From: CAMCHP01 sp036835325
GTDB lineage: Bacteria > Bacteroidota > Bacteroidia > Flavobacteriales_D > Sanyastnellaceae
Direction: 5' to 3'
NCBI GenBank assembly: GCA_036835325.1
Contig: DAITMF010000023.1
Location: 1-51,901 of the forward strand
Length of the DNA stretch: 51,901 nucleotides
Shown here: positions 1 through 8,598 of the stretch, piece after piece
How positions within the stretch are numbered: the first letter of the stretch is position 1
How the letters are laid out: every line of letters starts with the position of its first letter
Notes under the pieces: model-generated
The model's database searches: none
Told to the model about the DNA's origin: nothing
What the model saw: the letters and a program-made list of their open reading frames with translations, nothing else
Made by a program: the position numbers and the translations under genes

Positions 1-1325
1 ACCTCGGCGTGCGTTACGACCTTGACGACCTCAGCCGAGGCGGCGGCGACGACCTCGATTTGAACAACCTTGCGCCGCGCTTGAGCGCCAATTACGCCCT
101 GTCGCCACGTTCTTCGCTGCGCGTGGGCTACGGTATGTTCTACGAGAAAATCCTCTACGCCATCCACAGCGATGCGTTGCAGTTCAATTCCGACAGCGAA
201 GATTACCGCGCTCAATTGGCTGAATTGGTGAATTTGGGCATCCTTCCCTCATCCACCCAAATCAATCAAATCGTGAACAACGGCAACATCGCCGGAACCG
301 CCACCGGCGTGAACTACTTGAACGGGCCCACCGCCGAGAGTTTGCAAAGCCAACGCGAAACCGTGTTTCAAAACGAGCTGCGCATCCTCAATCCGAACGG
401 GTACCAAAATCCGTATTCGCACCAATTTTCGCTGGGCTACCAGTACCAAGCGAGCGAAAACACCCTGTTTTACGTCGATGTGGTGCACAACCGCAGCCAC
501 AACCTCTTCCGTTTGCGCGACTTGAACGCACCTGAAGCCTACACCATCGACCCCGACGACGTGGTGGTGCGCACCCAGGCCGAGGCCGACCTTTCGCGGC
601 CCATCCCGATCTTCGACGGAAGCTTCGCTGTCATCAACGGCGATACGCTTACCGGGATTTCACGCAACATCACGATGACCGAAACAGACGGCCAATCGCG
701 CTACTGGGCGGCATCGTTCACCTTCAACAAAGAACGCGGCAACGACGACTACAGCGTGCGTGTAGTGTACACGCTTTCGCGCTTGGAGAACAACACCGAA
801 GACATCAACTTTCGCGCGATGGATGCCAACAACTTCGACAACGAATGGGGCGTTTCCATCAACGACCGAACGCACGTCATCAACAGTTTCGTGACATGGT
901 ATCCGCTTAAAAACCTCTATGCGACCGTTGCGACGCTCATGCAGAGCGGCCAGCCGATCAACCGCATCCCCGATGCTACACTGTATGGTACCACCGATTT
1001 GAATGGCGACGGCCGCGCTTTCGGCGACGCTTACGTGGGCAACAGCGACCGCTCGCCCGGTGAAGAGCGCAACAGCGACCGTTTGCCGTGGTCGGTGACT
1101 TTCGATCTCAACCTCGGCTACACCGTACCGCTGGGCGATGACCGCCGCATGGCGATTTACGCATCGGTATTTAACCTCATGAACGCCGAAAACCTTAGCG
1201 GTTACAGCAACAACGCCACGCAGAGCAATCAAATCCAAGCCGGTCCTGCCGATTCAGGGTTGCTCATCCGCCGCAATGCTGCACCGCCGCGCCAGTTCCA
1301 ATTCGGTTTGAGCTACTTCTTCTGA
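1..1325 (+). CDS. TonB-dependent outer-membrane receptor (Oar-like), 3' part only
   Basis: The window opens inside this gene: the frame (codons from base 3) is open to the left edge, so the true start lies outside. The visible 440 or so residues look like an outer-membrane beta-barrel, with alternating aromatic and polar strands, Asn/Asp-rich loops and a terminal FGLSYFF ending in Phe, the usual barrel-assembly signal. The stretch SVFNLMNAENLSGY near the end is typical of the last strands of TonB receptors. The TGA stop shares one base with the ATG of the next gene, so the receptor is probably translated together with the ABC transporter genes downstream and brings their substrate across the outer membrane. 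The substrate is unknown. Plug and N-terminal domain are not in the window. Confidence 0.85.
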   Translation, partial: LGVRYDLDDLSRGGGDDLDLNNLAPRLSANYALSPRSSLRVGYGMFYEKILYAIHSDALQFNSDSEDYRAQLAELVNLGILPSSTQINQIVNNGNIAGTATGVNYLNGPTAESLQSQRETVFQNELRILNPNGYQNPYSHQFSLGYQYQASENTLFYVDVVHNRSHNLFRLRDLNAPEAYTIDPDDVVVRTQAEADLSRPIPIFDGSFAVINGDTLTGISRNITMTETDGQSRYWAASFTFNKERGNDDYSVRVVYTLSRLENNTEDINFRAMDANNFDNEWGVSINDRTHVINSFVTWYPLKNLYATVATLMQSGQPINRIPDATLYGTTDLNGDGRAFGDAYVGNSDRSPGEERNSDRLPWSVTFDLNLGYTVPLGDDRRMAIYASVFNLMNAENLSGYSNNATQSNQIQAGPADSGLLIRRNAAPPRQFQFGLSYFF

Positions 1326-2560
1326 TGAAATTTCCAGTTTTCGTTTACCTACCCGCGCTTTTCCTTCTTCTTTTTTTGGGGGATGGATGTGGACGGCAGT
1401 CGGGCCAAGCGCCCCAAGCCGATCTTCGCAGTTTGCCCTTCGATTCGGTGGAGGCCATCGCCCGTGGAAGCCGCGTCACCTTGATGATGTGGCAAGGCGA
1501 CCGCAACATCAACCGCTACATGAACACCTACGTGAAGCCGCAGCTCGCGGAGCGCTACGGCATCGAGCTTGAGCTGGCCTCCGGACAAGGCCGCGAGGTG
1601 GTTTCGGCGCTTATGGCCGAGGCACAGGCCGGTGCATCGGAGAGCGACATCGACATGGCCTGGATCAACGGTGAAACCTTTTACCAACTGCGTGAAATCG
1701 ACGCGTTGTACGGTCCGTTCACCGATCGGCTGCCCAACGCGCAGTATGTGGATTGGGACAACCGTTTCATTGCCTATGATTTTCAGCAACCGGTTGAAGG
1801 TTATGAATGTCCGTGGGGCAACGTGCAGTTCTGCCTGATTTACAACAGCGATCGCATTGCAACACCTCCTCAAACGGCTGAAGAACTTGCTGAATGGATC
1901 AAAGCCAACCCCGGCCGCTTCACCATCGGCACCGATTTCACCGGAATGACCTTTTTGAAGTCGCTGATGATCAATTTGGCCGATGACCCGCAGGCCTTTG
2001 ACGCGCCCTTCACCGCTGAACGCTACGCCGCCTTGAGCGCACCCTTGTGGCAGTGGCTTACCGATGTTAAACCCTACCTCTGGCGCGAGGGCCAAGCCTT
2101 CCCAAACAGTGTAGCGCCCATGCACCAACTCTTTTCGCAGGGCGAGCTGTGGTTTACGATGAGCAACAACGACGGCGAAGTCGACAACAAAGTTGGCACA
2201 GGCGATTTGCCCGCTTTCAGTCGCGGATATGTGCTTGACGGCGGTAGCATACAGAATTCGCACTACATGGGCATTGTCAACAGGTCGGGCAACAAGGCCG
2301 GCGCCATGGTGGTGGCCAACTTCTTACTATCGCCCGAGGCCCAGCTCGAGAAGGCCCGCAGCGAAGTATGGGGCGACGGCACCGTGCTGGATGTGACGCG
2401 GCTTCCTGACGCGTTGCGCAGCGAATTCGAGTCAGTGACCTACCGGCGTAACGTTGCGCCGCGCAGTGAATTGAACACCCTTGCCTTGCCTGAGCCTGAC
2501 GCCGAATACATGATTCGGCTGTACACCGATTTCAGAACCCGCATTGTAGAAGCCCAATGA
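1325..2560 (+). CDS. ynjB: YnjB-like ABC transporter substrate-binding lipoprotein
   Basis: A 411-residue extracytoplasmic solute-binding protein. The N-terminus is a hydrophobic signal peptide ending at Cys22 (LGDGC), a relaxed lipobox of the kind Bacteroidota accept. The body matches what I recall of the YnjB family (COG4134): a WQGDRNINRYMN segment after the first strand, DIDMAWINGETF around residue 120, and GPFTDRLPNAQYVDWDN after it. The E. coli homologue sits in ynjBCD, often called thiamine-like, but its substrate is not established. The start ATG overlaps the receptor stop (TGATG) and the stop overlaps the next ATG (ATGA), showing translational coupling on both sides. One copy of the GGATGGATG motif lies in the signal-peptide codons. 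Family assignment is fairly sure; ligand unknown. Confidence 0.85.
   Translation: MKFPVFVYLPALFLLLFLGDGCGRQSGQAPQADLRSLPFDSVEAIARGSRVTLMMWQGDRNINRYMNTYVKPQLAERYGIELELASGQGREVVSALMAEAQAGASESDIDMAWINGETFYQLREIDALYGPFTDRLPNAQYVDWDNRFIAYDFQQPVEGYECPWGNVQFCLIYNSDRIATPPQTAEELAEWIKANPGRFTIGTDFTGMTFLKSLMINLADDPQAFDAPFTAERYAALSAPLWQWLTDVKPYLWREGQAFPNSVAPMHQLFSQGELWFTMSNNDGEVDNKVGTGDLPAFSRGYVLDGGSIQNSHYMGIVNRSGNKAGAMVVANFLLSPEAQLEKARSEVWGDGTVLDVTRLPDALRSEFESVTYRRNVAPRSELNTLALPEPDAEYMIRLYTDFRTRIVEAQ
1371..1389 (+). repeat. GGATGGATG motif with T7 run
   Basis: Seven T, GGG, then GGATGGATG, inside the signal-peptide codons of the YnjB-like gene (read as F-L-G-D-G-C). T run plus core is the full form of the dispersed motif. 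Confidence 0.8.
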
Positions 2561-3369
2561 GAGCTAGCGGTGCAGCAGTTTACCTTGTTGGCGTGGTGCT
2601 GCCGCTTGCGGCTACCACGCTAATTGCACTGCGCTATGCACTGGGCGGTTTCACTGACGACGGATTCACCCTGAACCACTTCGCAGCGGCGCTTGATGTG
2701 CGGTTTTTGCGCAGCGTGGGCTACACCGTAGCAATCGCTGCAAGTTCAACACTGGCGGCGTTGTGTCTGGCTTTGGGCGTTGTGCGAGCCTTTGGAGCCG
2801 TTCGCGCTTTGCAAGGATGGATGCTCATTCCACTGACTCTGCCGCCTGTTGTGGTAGCGTTTTTTGTGTACCAGTTTTTGTCGGGTTCGGGCGTGGTGTC
2901 GCGCATCGCGCACAGCGTGGGCCTGATCGACGACTCCCTGGAGTTTGTTGCGCTTGTCAATGATCCGTGGGGAGTGGGTACCGCATTGGCCCATTTCATG
3001 TTGGTGTTTCCGGCACTGGTGCTGTACCTGGTGTACCTCCGCAGTCGGCCTGAAGTGGAGGCGCTTGAGACGTTGGGCCAGTCGTTGGGAGCGTCGGCGA
3101 ACGACCGTTGGAAACGGATTGTTCGTCCGGTAGTGGTGCAACGTTCATTGCCCTTGGTGATGGTGTTTTTCATTTTCACCTTGGGCAGCTACGAAGTGGC
3201 GAATCTGCTTGGGGCGCAGCGCATACAGGCGGTTGTGCCCTTTATCGCCGATCGCATCAGTGGGTACAATCTCGCCGAAGTGCCGCAGGGCTATGCCTTG
3301 GCGCTGGTCTACACGTGTTTCATTGCGGCAGTGATGGCCTTCGTTTCAAAACGGATGTGGCATGGGTAG
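2557..3369 (+). CDS. ABC transporter permease, first half of a YnjC-type system
   Basis: A 270-residue integral membrane protein with about six hydrophobic segments and the EAA-type loop of binding-protein-dependent permeases (EALETLGQSLGASANDRWKRIV, around residues 168-190), which docks on the ATPase. It starts four bases before the end of the ynjB-like gene (ATGA). In E. coli the corresponding YnjC is one long polypeptide with two permease halves; here the halves are separate genes overlapping by eight bases, an arrangement common for this transporter type. It should pair with the next permease to form the membrane channel. Confidence 0.85.
   Translation: MRASGAAVYLVGVVLPLAATTLIALRYALGGFTDDGFTLNHFAAALDVRFLRSVGYTVAIAASSTLAALCLALGVVRAFGAVRALQGWMLIPLTLPPVVVAFFVYQFLSGSGVVSRIAHSVGLIDDSLEFVALVNDPWGVGTALAHFMLVFPALVLYLVYLRSRPEVEALETLGQSLGASANDRWKRIVRPVVVQRSLPLVMVFFIFTLGSYEVANLLGAQRIQAVVPFIADRISGYNLAEVPQGYALALVYTCFIAAVMAFVSKRMWHG
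2815..2823 (+). repeat. GGATGGATG motif, core only
   Basis: In the first permease gene, read as G-W-M; no T run. Confidence 0.6.
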
Positions 3370-4102
3370 AGCAGTGAAAACAGCACTTCTTGCGGCTTAC
3401 ATCCTACCGTTGCTGGTTTTGATGGGGTTGTCGTTTGCGGACGCGTGGCCGTATCCTCACCTTTTGCCGGTGTTTTCTACTGCTGCATGGCGCGATGCCT
3501 TGGGCAGTGTAGGTTCTGCGGTGGGTTTATCGGTGGGCATTGCGCTGTTGGTGTCGCTTGTGTCGACGGCGGCCGGATTTATCGCGGCGTATGCTGTTGC
3601 TTGTTCTGCGCGAAAAGGGCTGTGGCGGTGGTTGGCGTTGATTCCCTTCGCCACTGCGCCGGTGGTTTTGGCGCTCGAGCTGAAGTACTACTTCATCGGC
3701 TTGGGCCTCAGCGCGCATCCGGTGGGCGTGGTGTTGGGACACATGAGCATCGCTGTGCCCTATGCGGTGGTGTTGTTTTCTCTTTTTTGGGATGGAGGAC
3801 GGATGGCCCACGATGAACTGGCCCGCACCCTCGGAGCAGGTGGATGGCAAAGGTTGCTGCGCGTGCATGTGCCGGCATCACGCGGTGCACTCGCACTCGT
3901 TGCCACACAGCTTTTCATTTTTTCGTGGCTTGAATACGGATTGGTGACTACCTTGGGGAGCGGACGCGTGCAAACCCTCACGGTGAAGGTGTTTGGGTAT
4001 GCCCAAGAGGCCAATCTTGCATTGGCTGCCACGGCGTGCACGGTTTTGGTGCTGCCTCCGAGCATCGTACTTATCTTCACGAAACGAATCCGACTGCGTT
4101 GA
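3362..4102 (+). CDS. ABC transporter permease, second half of a YnjC-type system
   Basis: A 246-residue permease with a hydrophobic N-terminus (AALL..LLVLMGLSFADAWPYP), five to six membrane segments and an EAA-like loop (DELARTLGAGGWQRLLRVHVPA, around residues 148-170). The ATG at 3362 overlaps the preceding permease by eight bases; a GTG at 3374 (before AAAACAGC) would avoid the overlap and cannot be excluded. The stop TGA shares one base with the ATPase ATG at 4102. Together with the preceding gene it should form the heterodimeric membrane part of the importer. Confidence 0.85.
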   Translation: MGRAVKTALLAAYILPLLVLMGLSFADAWPYPHLLPVFSTAAWRDALGSVGSAVGLSVGIALLVSLVSTAAGFIAAYAVACSARKGLWRWLALIPFATAPVVLALELKYYFIGLGLSAHPVGVVLGHMSIAVPYAVVLFSLFWDGGRMAHDELARTLGAGGWQRLLRVHVPASRGALALVATQLFIFSWLEYGLVTTLGSGRVQTLTVKVFGYAQEANLALAATACTVLVLPPSIVLIFTKRIRLR

Positions 4103-4821
4103 TGCTGCGTGTAGAACACCTTTCGAAATCTTACGGAGACCATGCGGTGCTGAAGGGCATCTCGCTTGACTGCGCAGCGGGCGAAACACTCAGCATCGTA
4201 GGCCGCAGTGGATGTGGAAAAACCACCTTGTTGCGCATTTTGGCAGGGTTGTTGCGGCAAGATAAGGGGAGCATCTTCCTCGACGGTGCTTCGGTTGATG
4301 GCGTTACTGCCGAGAAGCGCGGAGTGGTGTACCTCAGCCAATCGCCGCTGTTGTTCCCGCACCTCGATGTCGCGGGCAACTTGGCGTTTGGCATGCACCT
4401 GCGGCGCATCCCCGCAGGGAAAATAAAAGAGCGCACCGATGAAATGCTGGAGGCGCTTGATTTGTCAGGCTTTGGCGGTCGCCGTCCTGAATCGCTCAGC
4501 GGAGGCCAGCAGCAGCGCGTAGCGTTTGGCCGCGCCTTGCTCACTGATCCTGCCGTGTTGCTGCTTGACGAGCCTTTCGGAAGTTTGGATGCAGGCACGC
4601 GCAGCGAGATGCAAGAATTTTACACCCGCCTATCGGCCCGGCGCCGTTTCGCGGCCCTGTTTGTCACCCACGACGTGAAAGAAGCGCTGCTTACCGGCAA
4701 CCGATTCGGCCGCATGGCCGACGGCCAATTGACAACCTACGAAAGCATGCGCGACTTTGCCGCTGACCCCGAAACCGGATTGAACGTTGAACGTGAATTT
4801 TGGAAAAACCTCGACCTGTGA
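4102..4821 (+). CDS. ynjD: ABC transporter ATP-binding protein (YnjD-like)
   Basis: A 239-residue nucleotide-binding subunit. Walker A is GRSGCGKTT (residues 34-42), the Q-loop Gln is in YLSQSPLLF (about 80), the signature is LSGGQQQRVAFGRAL (132-146) and Walker B is VLLLDEPFGSLD (152-163), followed by the switch His in LFVTHDVKEA. All catalytic residues are intact. An in-frame ATG at 4036 exists, but it would lie deep in the permease gene; the ATG at 4102 overlaps the permease stop by one base and gives the normal family N-terminus (MLRVEHLSKSYG). It energises the importer formed by the two preceding permeases and the YnjB-like protein. Confidence 0.9.
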   Translation: MLRVEHLSKSYGDHAVLKGISLDCAAGETLSIVGRSGCGKTTLLRILAGLLRQDKGSIFLDGASVDGVTAEKRGVVYLSQSPLLFPHLDVAGNLAFGMHLRRIPAGKIKERTDEMLEALDLSGFGGRRPESLSGGQQQRVAFGRALLTDPAVLLLDEPFGSLDAGTRSEMQEFYTRLSARRRFAALFVTHDVKEALLTGNRFGRMADGQLTTYESMRDFAADPETGLNVEREFWKNLDL

Positions 4822-5717
4822 ACGACCACATCGAATCGATTTATTGGGTGTTTACCCAGTTGTGCAACGACCAGTGTGCGCATTGTTACAACCTGAGCGG
4901 ACCCAAAGGTGCGCGCATCACCACCGAAGAGTGCCTGCAGGTGGTGGAGAATTTGCCCGGCTCTGCCGGACGTGTGATCTTGTCGGGCGGCGAGCCCTTG
5001 GCCGAGAAAGCCAAGCTGTACGCCATACTGGAAGTGTTGCAAGCGAAATACCGCGGCGTTGCCCAGATCATGCTGCAAACCAACGGCGATTTGCTCACGG
5101 GTGAGGTACTCGATGAGCTGATTGCGCGCGGTGTGACCCGTTTCGACATCGCCAGCATCGACCGCTACCACAAGCACCAAGGTGCACGATTGATGGATTT
5201 GGCCGAGCTTTTCGCATCGCGTGGCGTGAACGGCGATGAGAAAGATCCGCTGGTAGAGATTGATACCTACCTCGCCGAGAAGCCGCTGAGCTGGGGCTAT
5301 TGGGGGGCGACCGAAGACTTATGGCTGGGCGGCAACTGGGCCCGCGGCCGAGCCATGGAGAAGGGCATTTGGAAGCGCGATCCTTCGCACAACTTTTGCG
5401 CCGTTTTATCGGGCGGCATTGGCTTCTTGACGGGAGCGCCGGGCATCCCGCAGGAGATTTCCATTCAACTGTGGAAGATCAATCCGTGCTGCCCGGGAAC
5501 TTCACGGCCCATGGGCGATGCCCGCCGTGAAAAGGTGATTGATGTGCTGGCCTCCGTGGCTGAGTCACCGGTATTTCAGAAGATCAATGAGGGCGACCCC
5601 ATCCGCATGGGCGAGAGCATTGGCATCAGTGAAGATTTTGCGCGTGCGCGCTTGGCCGAGCTTGGCAACGTGTGCTTGTGGTGCGACGAGTTTTTCGAAA
5701 AGCACTACAGGGCGTGA
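4818..5717 (+). CDS. Radical SAM protein coupled to the YnjBCD-type transporter
   Basis: A 299-residue protein with the radical SAM cluster motif CxxxCxxC at Cys16, Cys20 and Cys23 (CNDQCAHC), followed by the SAM-binding GGEP in VILSGGEPL. A second set of cysteines sits in the C-terminal half (one in NFCAVLSG, a CC pair in NPCCPGT and CLWC at 286-289) and could hold an auxiliary iron-sulfur cluster, as in SPASM/twitch enzymes. I chose GTG at 4818 because it overlaps the ATPase stop (GTGA); a TTG at 4800 would add six residues. The tight coupling suggests that the enzyme acts on the imported compound or on a peptide linked to uptake. I do not recognise the subfamily. Followed by a terminator serving the opposite strand. 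Confidence 0.8.
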   Translation: MNDHIESIYWVFTQLCNDQCAHCYNLSGPKGARITTEECLQVVENLPGSAGRVILSGGEPLAEKAKLYAILEVLQAKYRGVAQIMLQTNGDLLTGEVLDELIARGVTRFDIASIDRYHKHQGARLMDLAELFASRGVNGDEKDPLVEIDTYLAEKPLSWGYWGATEDLWLGGNWARGRAMEKGIWKRDPSHNFCAVLSGGIGFLTGAPGIPQEISIQLWKINPCCPGTSRPMGDARREKVIDVLASVAESPVFQKINEGDPIRMGESIGISEDFARARLAELGNVCLWCDEFFEKHYRA

Positions 5718-5723
5718 TTCCAC

Positions 5724-5750
5724 AAAAAAAGGACCGTCGTACGACGGCCC
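5724..5750 (-). terminator. Intrinsic terminator of the sdhCAB operon
   Basis: Read on the minus strand, GGGCCGTCG and CGACGGTCC form a nine-pair stem (one G-U pair, TA loop) followed directly by seven T. The core CCGTCGTACGACGG is a perfect palindrome. It lies 36 bases past the end of sdhB, between it and the convergent radical SAM gene, so it should end sdhCAB transcription. Confidence 0.85.
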
Positions 5751-5785
5751 TACTATGCGGTAAGTGCGGGTTTCCCCGGCACGTT

Positions 5786-6535
5786 TTATTCTGAAACCAC
5801 AGAAGCGCGCAAGAATTCGCGGTTCATGCGGGCAATGTTCTCGAGTGAAATGCCTTTCGGGCATTCAACTTCGCATGCGCCGGTGTTGGTGCAGTTGCCG
5901 AAGCCTTCTTTGTCCATTTGCTCAACCATGCGCAATACGCGGCGTTCGCGCTCAGGCTCACCTTGCGGAAGCAGCGCCAGCTGGCTCACCTTGGCCGATA
6001 CAAAGAGCATGGCCGATGAGTTCTTGCAGGTTGCCACACAGGCGCCACAGCCAATGCAGGTGGCTGCATCGAAGGCCTTGTCAGCATTCTCTTTTGGAAT
6101 CGGAATGGCGTTGGCATCCTGGGTATTGCCGGAGGTATTCACAGAGACGTATCCGCCGGCTTGGATGATGCGGTCAAACGCGCTGCGGTCAACCACGAGG
6201 TCTTTCACCACGGGAAAGGCTGATGCACGCCATGGCTCAACGTAGATGGTGTCGCCGTCTTTGAACGAACGCATGTGGAGCTGGCAGGTGGTGATGCCAC
6301 GGCCGGGGCCATGCGCTTCACCGTTGATGTACATGCTGCACATCCCGCAGATGCCTTCGCGGCAATCGTGGTCAAAGGCCACAGGGTCTTTGCCATCGGT
6401 GATAAGACGGTTGTTGAGCACGTCCATCATTTCGAGGAACGACATATCAGGAGAGACCTCGGCCACCGGATAGGTTTCCATGCGGCCCTTGTCGTTGGGG
6501 CCGTTTTGTCTCCATACTTTCAACGTGATGTTCAT
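5786..6535 (-). CDS. sdhB: Succinate dehydrogenase iron-sulfur subunit
   Basis: A 249-residue electron-transfer subunit of complex II. The [2Fe-2S] ligands are Cys58, Cys63, Cys66 and Cys84 (CREGICGMC...C); the [4Fe-4S] and [3Fe-4S] ligands lie in CIGCGACVATC (160-170) and CTNTGACEVECPKGI (215 on). All are present. It passes electrons from the FAD of SdhA to the membrane subunit. It is the last gene of sdhC-sdhA-sdhB, 23 bases after sdhA, and is followed by a clear terminator. The high similarity to the short menaquinone-linked type (about 250 residues) fits a Bacteroidota respiratory chain. Confidence 0.97.
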   Translation of the reverse strand: MNITLKVWRQNGPNDKGRMETYPVAEVSPDMSFLEMMDVLNNRLITDGKDPVAFDHDCREGICGMCSMYINGEAHGPGRGITTCQLHMRSFKDGDTIYVEPWRASAFPVVKDLVVDRSAFDRIIQAGGYVSVNTSGNTQDANAIPIPKENADKAFDAATCIGCGACVATCKNSSAMLFVSAKVSQLALLPQGEPERERRVLRMVEQMDKEGFGNCTNTGACEVECPKGISLENIARMNREFLRASVVSE

Positions 6536-6558
6536 GACACGTGGTTTATGATCAACGC

Positions 6559-8562
6559 TTACTTGTAGCTGCGTTGCTTCAATTCAACATTCTCGAATTT
6601 AAGCTCTTCTTTGTGGAGCTTTGACTCAGCCGGCAAGCCGGTGTATTCCCACGCCGATACGAAGGTGAAGTTTTCGTCGTCGCGAAGTGCTTCGCCGTCT
6701 TCGGTTTGGTATTCTTCGCGGAAGTGACCTCCGCACGATTCGTTGCGGGTGAGGGCATCGAGGCACATCAATTCACCGAGGTCGATGAAGTCGGCCACGC
6801 GGCCTGCTTTCTCGAGTTCGGGGTTGAGGCCGTTAGCGGTGCCGGGTACACGGGCATCCTTCCAAAACTCCTCGCGAAGGGCTTGAATTTCGCTGATGGC
6901 GGTGCGCAGCCCTTGTTCGTTGCGGGCCATGCCGCATTTGTCCCACATGATGCGGCCCAAGCGGCGGTGGAAATCGTCAACGGGGGTTTTACCGTTGTTG
7001 TTCATCAGCCTGTTGATGCGGTCGCGTACGTTCTTTTCGGCCTCAACGAATTCTTTCGAATCGGTTGAGATGTGTCCGGTACGAATGTCATCAGCAAGGT
7101 ATTCACCGATGGTGTACGGGAGTACAAAGTAGCCATCGGCCAAGCCTTGCATCAAGGCGCTTGCTCCGAGGCGGTTTGCGCCATGGTCAGAGAAGTTGGC
7201 TTCACCGGTGGCAAACAGGCCGGGCACGGTGGTCATGAGGTTGTAATCAACCCACAAGCCGCCCATGGTATAGTGCACTGCCGGGTAAATCTTCATTGGG
7301 GTTTTGTACGGATCGTCATCGGCGATTTTCTCGTACATCTGGAAGAGGTTGCCGTACTTGGCGCGCACAACGTCTTCACCGAGTAGACGCACTTGCGCGT
7401 CAGAAGGGTTTTCGATGCCTTGCATTTTCGCTTCGGTGCGGCCGTAGCGCATGATGGCGCTGCTGAAGTCGAGGAATACTGCTTCGCCGGTTTTGTTGAC
7501 GCCGAATCCTTCGTCGCAGCGTTCTTTCGCTGCGCGGGATGCCACATCGCGTGGAACCAGGTTGCCAAACGAGGGGTAACGGCGCTCGAGGTAGTAGTCA
7601 CGGTCTTCTTCAGCGATTTCGACCGGACGTTTGCTTCCGTTGCGAATCGCCATTACGTCTTCTTTCTTCTTGGGAACCCAGATGCGGCCGTCATTGCGGA
7701 GCGACTCAGACATCAGCGTAAGCTTTGACTGGTAGTCGCCCGATACCGGAATGCAGGTGGGGTGAATCTGCGTGAAGCAAGGATTCGCGAAGAAAGCGCC
7801 TTTCATGTGGGCTTTCCACGCAGCGGTTACGTTTGAGCCCATCGCGTTGGTCGACAGGAAGAACACGTTTCCATAGCCGCCGGTGGCAAGTACCACAGCG
7901 TGTGCGCTGTGGCGCTCAATGGCGCCGGTAATGAGGTTGCGGGCGATAACGCCACGGCATTTGCCGTCAATGATGACTACGTCGAGCACTTCGTGGCGGT
8001 TGAGCATCTCCACCTTGCCTTTCGAAATCTGGCGTGAGAGGGCAGAGTATGCCCCGAGGAGGAGCTGCTGACCGGTTTGCCCTTTCGCGTAGAAGGTACG
8101 TGAAACCTGCACCCCACCGAACGAGCGGTTGTCGAGCAAGCCGCCGTAATCGCGCGCAAAGGGCACACCTTGGGCCACGCACTGGTCAATGATGTCGGCC
8201 GACACTTCTGCCAAGCGGTACACGTTGGCCTCGCGTGAGCGGTAGTCTCCCCCTTTGATCGTGTCGTAGAACAGACGGAAAGTTGAGTCGCCGTCGTTCT
8301 GGTAGTTCTTGGCTGCGTTGATACCGCCTTGCGCCGCGATAGAGTGTGCACGGCGCGGCGAATCTTGGAAGCAAAACGCTTTGACGTTGTAGCCCATTTC
8401 GCCGAGCGAAGCAGCGGCAGAGCTTCCGGCGAGGCCGGTACCCACAACGATAACGTCAATCGAACGCTTGTTCGCCGGGTTCACCAAACGAACGTGGTTT
8501 TTGTGGTTGTTCCACTTCTCAGAGAGCGGCCCCGAAGGGATGTTGGAATTCAATGTTGCCAT
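6559..8562 (-). CDS. sdhA: Succinate dehydrogenase flavoprotein subunit
   Basis: A 667-residue catalytic subunit oxidising succinate to fumarate. The N-terminal dinucleotide fold (VVGTGLAGSSAA, residues 39-50) is followed by RRAHSIAAQGG, in which His73 should carry the covalent FAD. HPTCIPVSG and the RLGASALMQGLADGYF segment are the other expected substrate and FAD regions. The length fits the Bacteroidota/epsilonproteobacterial type. It lies between sdhC and sdhB in one operon with short spacers (36 and 23 bases). Confidence 0.97.
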   Translation of the reverse strand: MATLNSNIPSGPLSEKWNNHKNHVRLVNPANKRSIDVIVVGTGLAGSSAAASLGEMGYNVKAFCFQDSPRRAHSIAAQGGINAAKNYQNDGDSTFRLFYDTIKGGDYRSREANVYRLAEVSADIIDQCVAQGVPFARDYGGLLDNRSFGGVQVSRTFYAKGQTGQQLLLGAYSALSRQISKGKVEMLNRHEVLDVVIIDGKCRGVIARNLITGAIERHSAHAVVLATGGYGNVFFLSTNAMGSNVTAAWKAHMKGAFFANPCFTQIHPTCIPVSGDYQSKLTLMSESLRNDGRIWVPKKKEDVMAIRNGSKRPVEIAEEDRDYYLERRYPSFGNLVPRDVASRAAKERCDEGFGVNKTGEAVFLDFSSAIMRYGRTEAKMQGIENPSDAQVRLLGEDVVRAKYGNLFQMYEKIADDDPYKTPMKIYPAVHYTMGGLWVDYNLMTTVPGLFATGEANFSDHGANRLGASALMQGLADGYFVLPYTIGEYLADDIRTGHISTDSKEFVEAEKNVRDRINRLMNNNGKTPVDDFHRRLGRIMWDKCGMARNEQGLRTAISEIQALREEFWKDARVPGTANGLNPELEKAGRVADFIDLGELMCLDALTRNESCGGHFREEYQTEDGEALRDDENFTFVSAWEYTGLPAESKLHKEELKFENVELKQRSYK

Positions 8563-8598
8563 AACGCTTTTAAGACTGCCGTTGGGCGTTAATGTTCA

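Noticed and set aside
660..1238. Long open frames opposite real genes (for example 660-1238, 1349-2263, 22680-23876, 28927-29826)
   Set aside because: They lie fully antisense to well-supported genes, have unusual composition for this genome and no recognisable features; they follow from high G+C codon use.
3362..3369. The two permease genes as one frameshifted YnjC gene
   Set aside because: Each half has its own start, hydrophobic N-terminus and EAA loop, and the eight-base overlap is like other junctions of this operon; split permeases are common.
4036..4101. ATG at 4036 as the ATPase start
   Set aside because: It would overlap the permease by 67 bases and add a non-homologous leader; the ATG at 4102 gives the family N-terminus and a one-base overlap.
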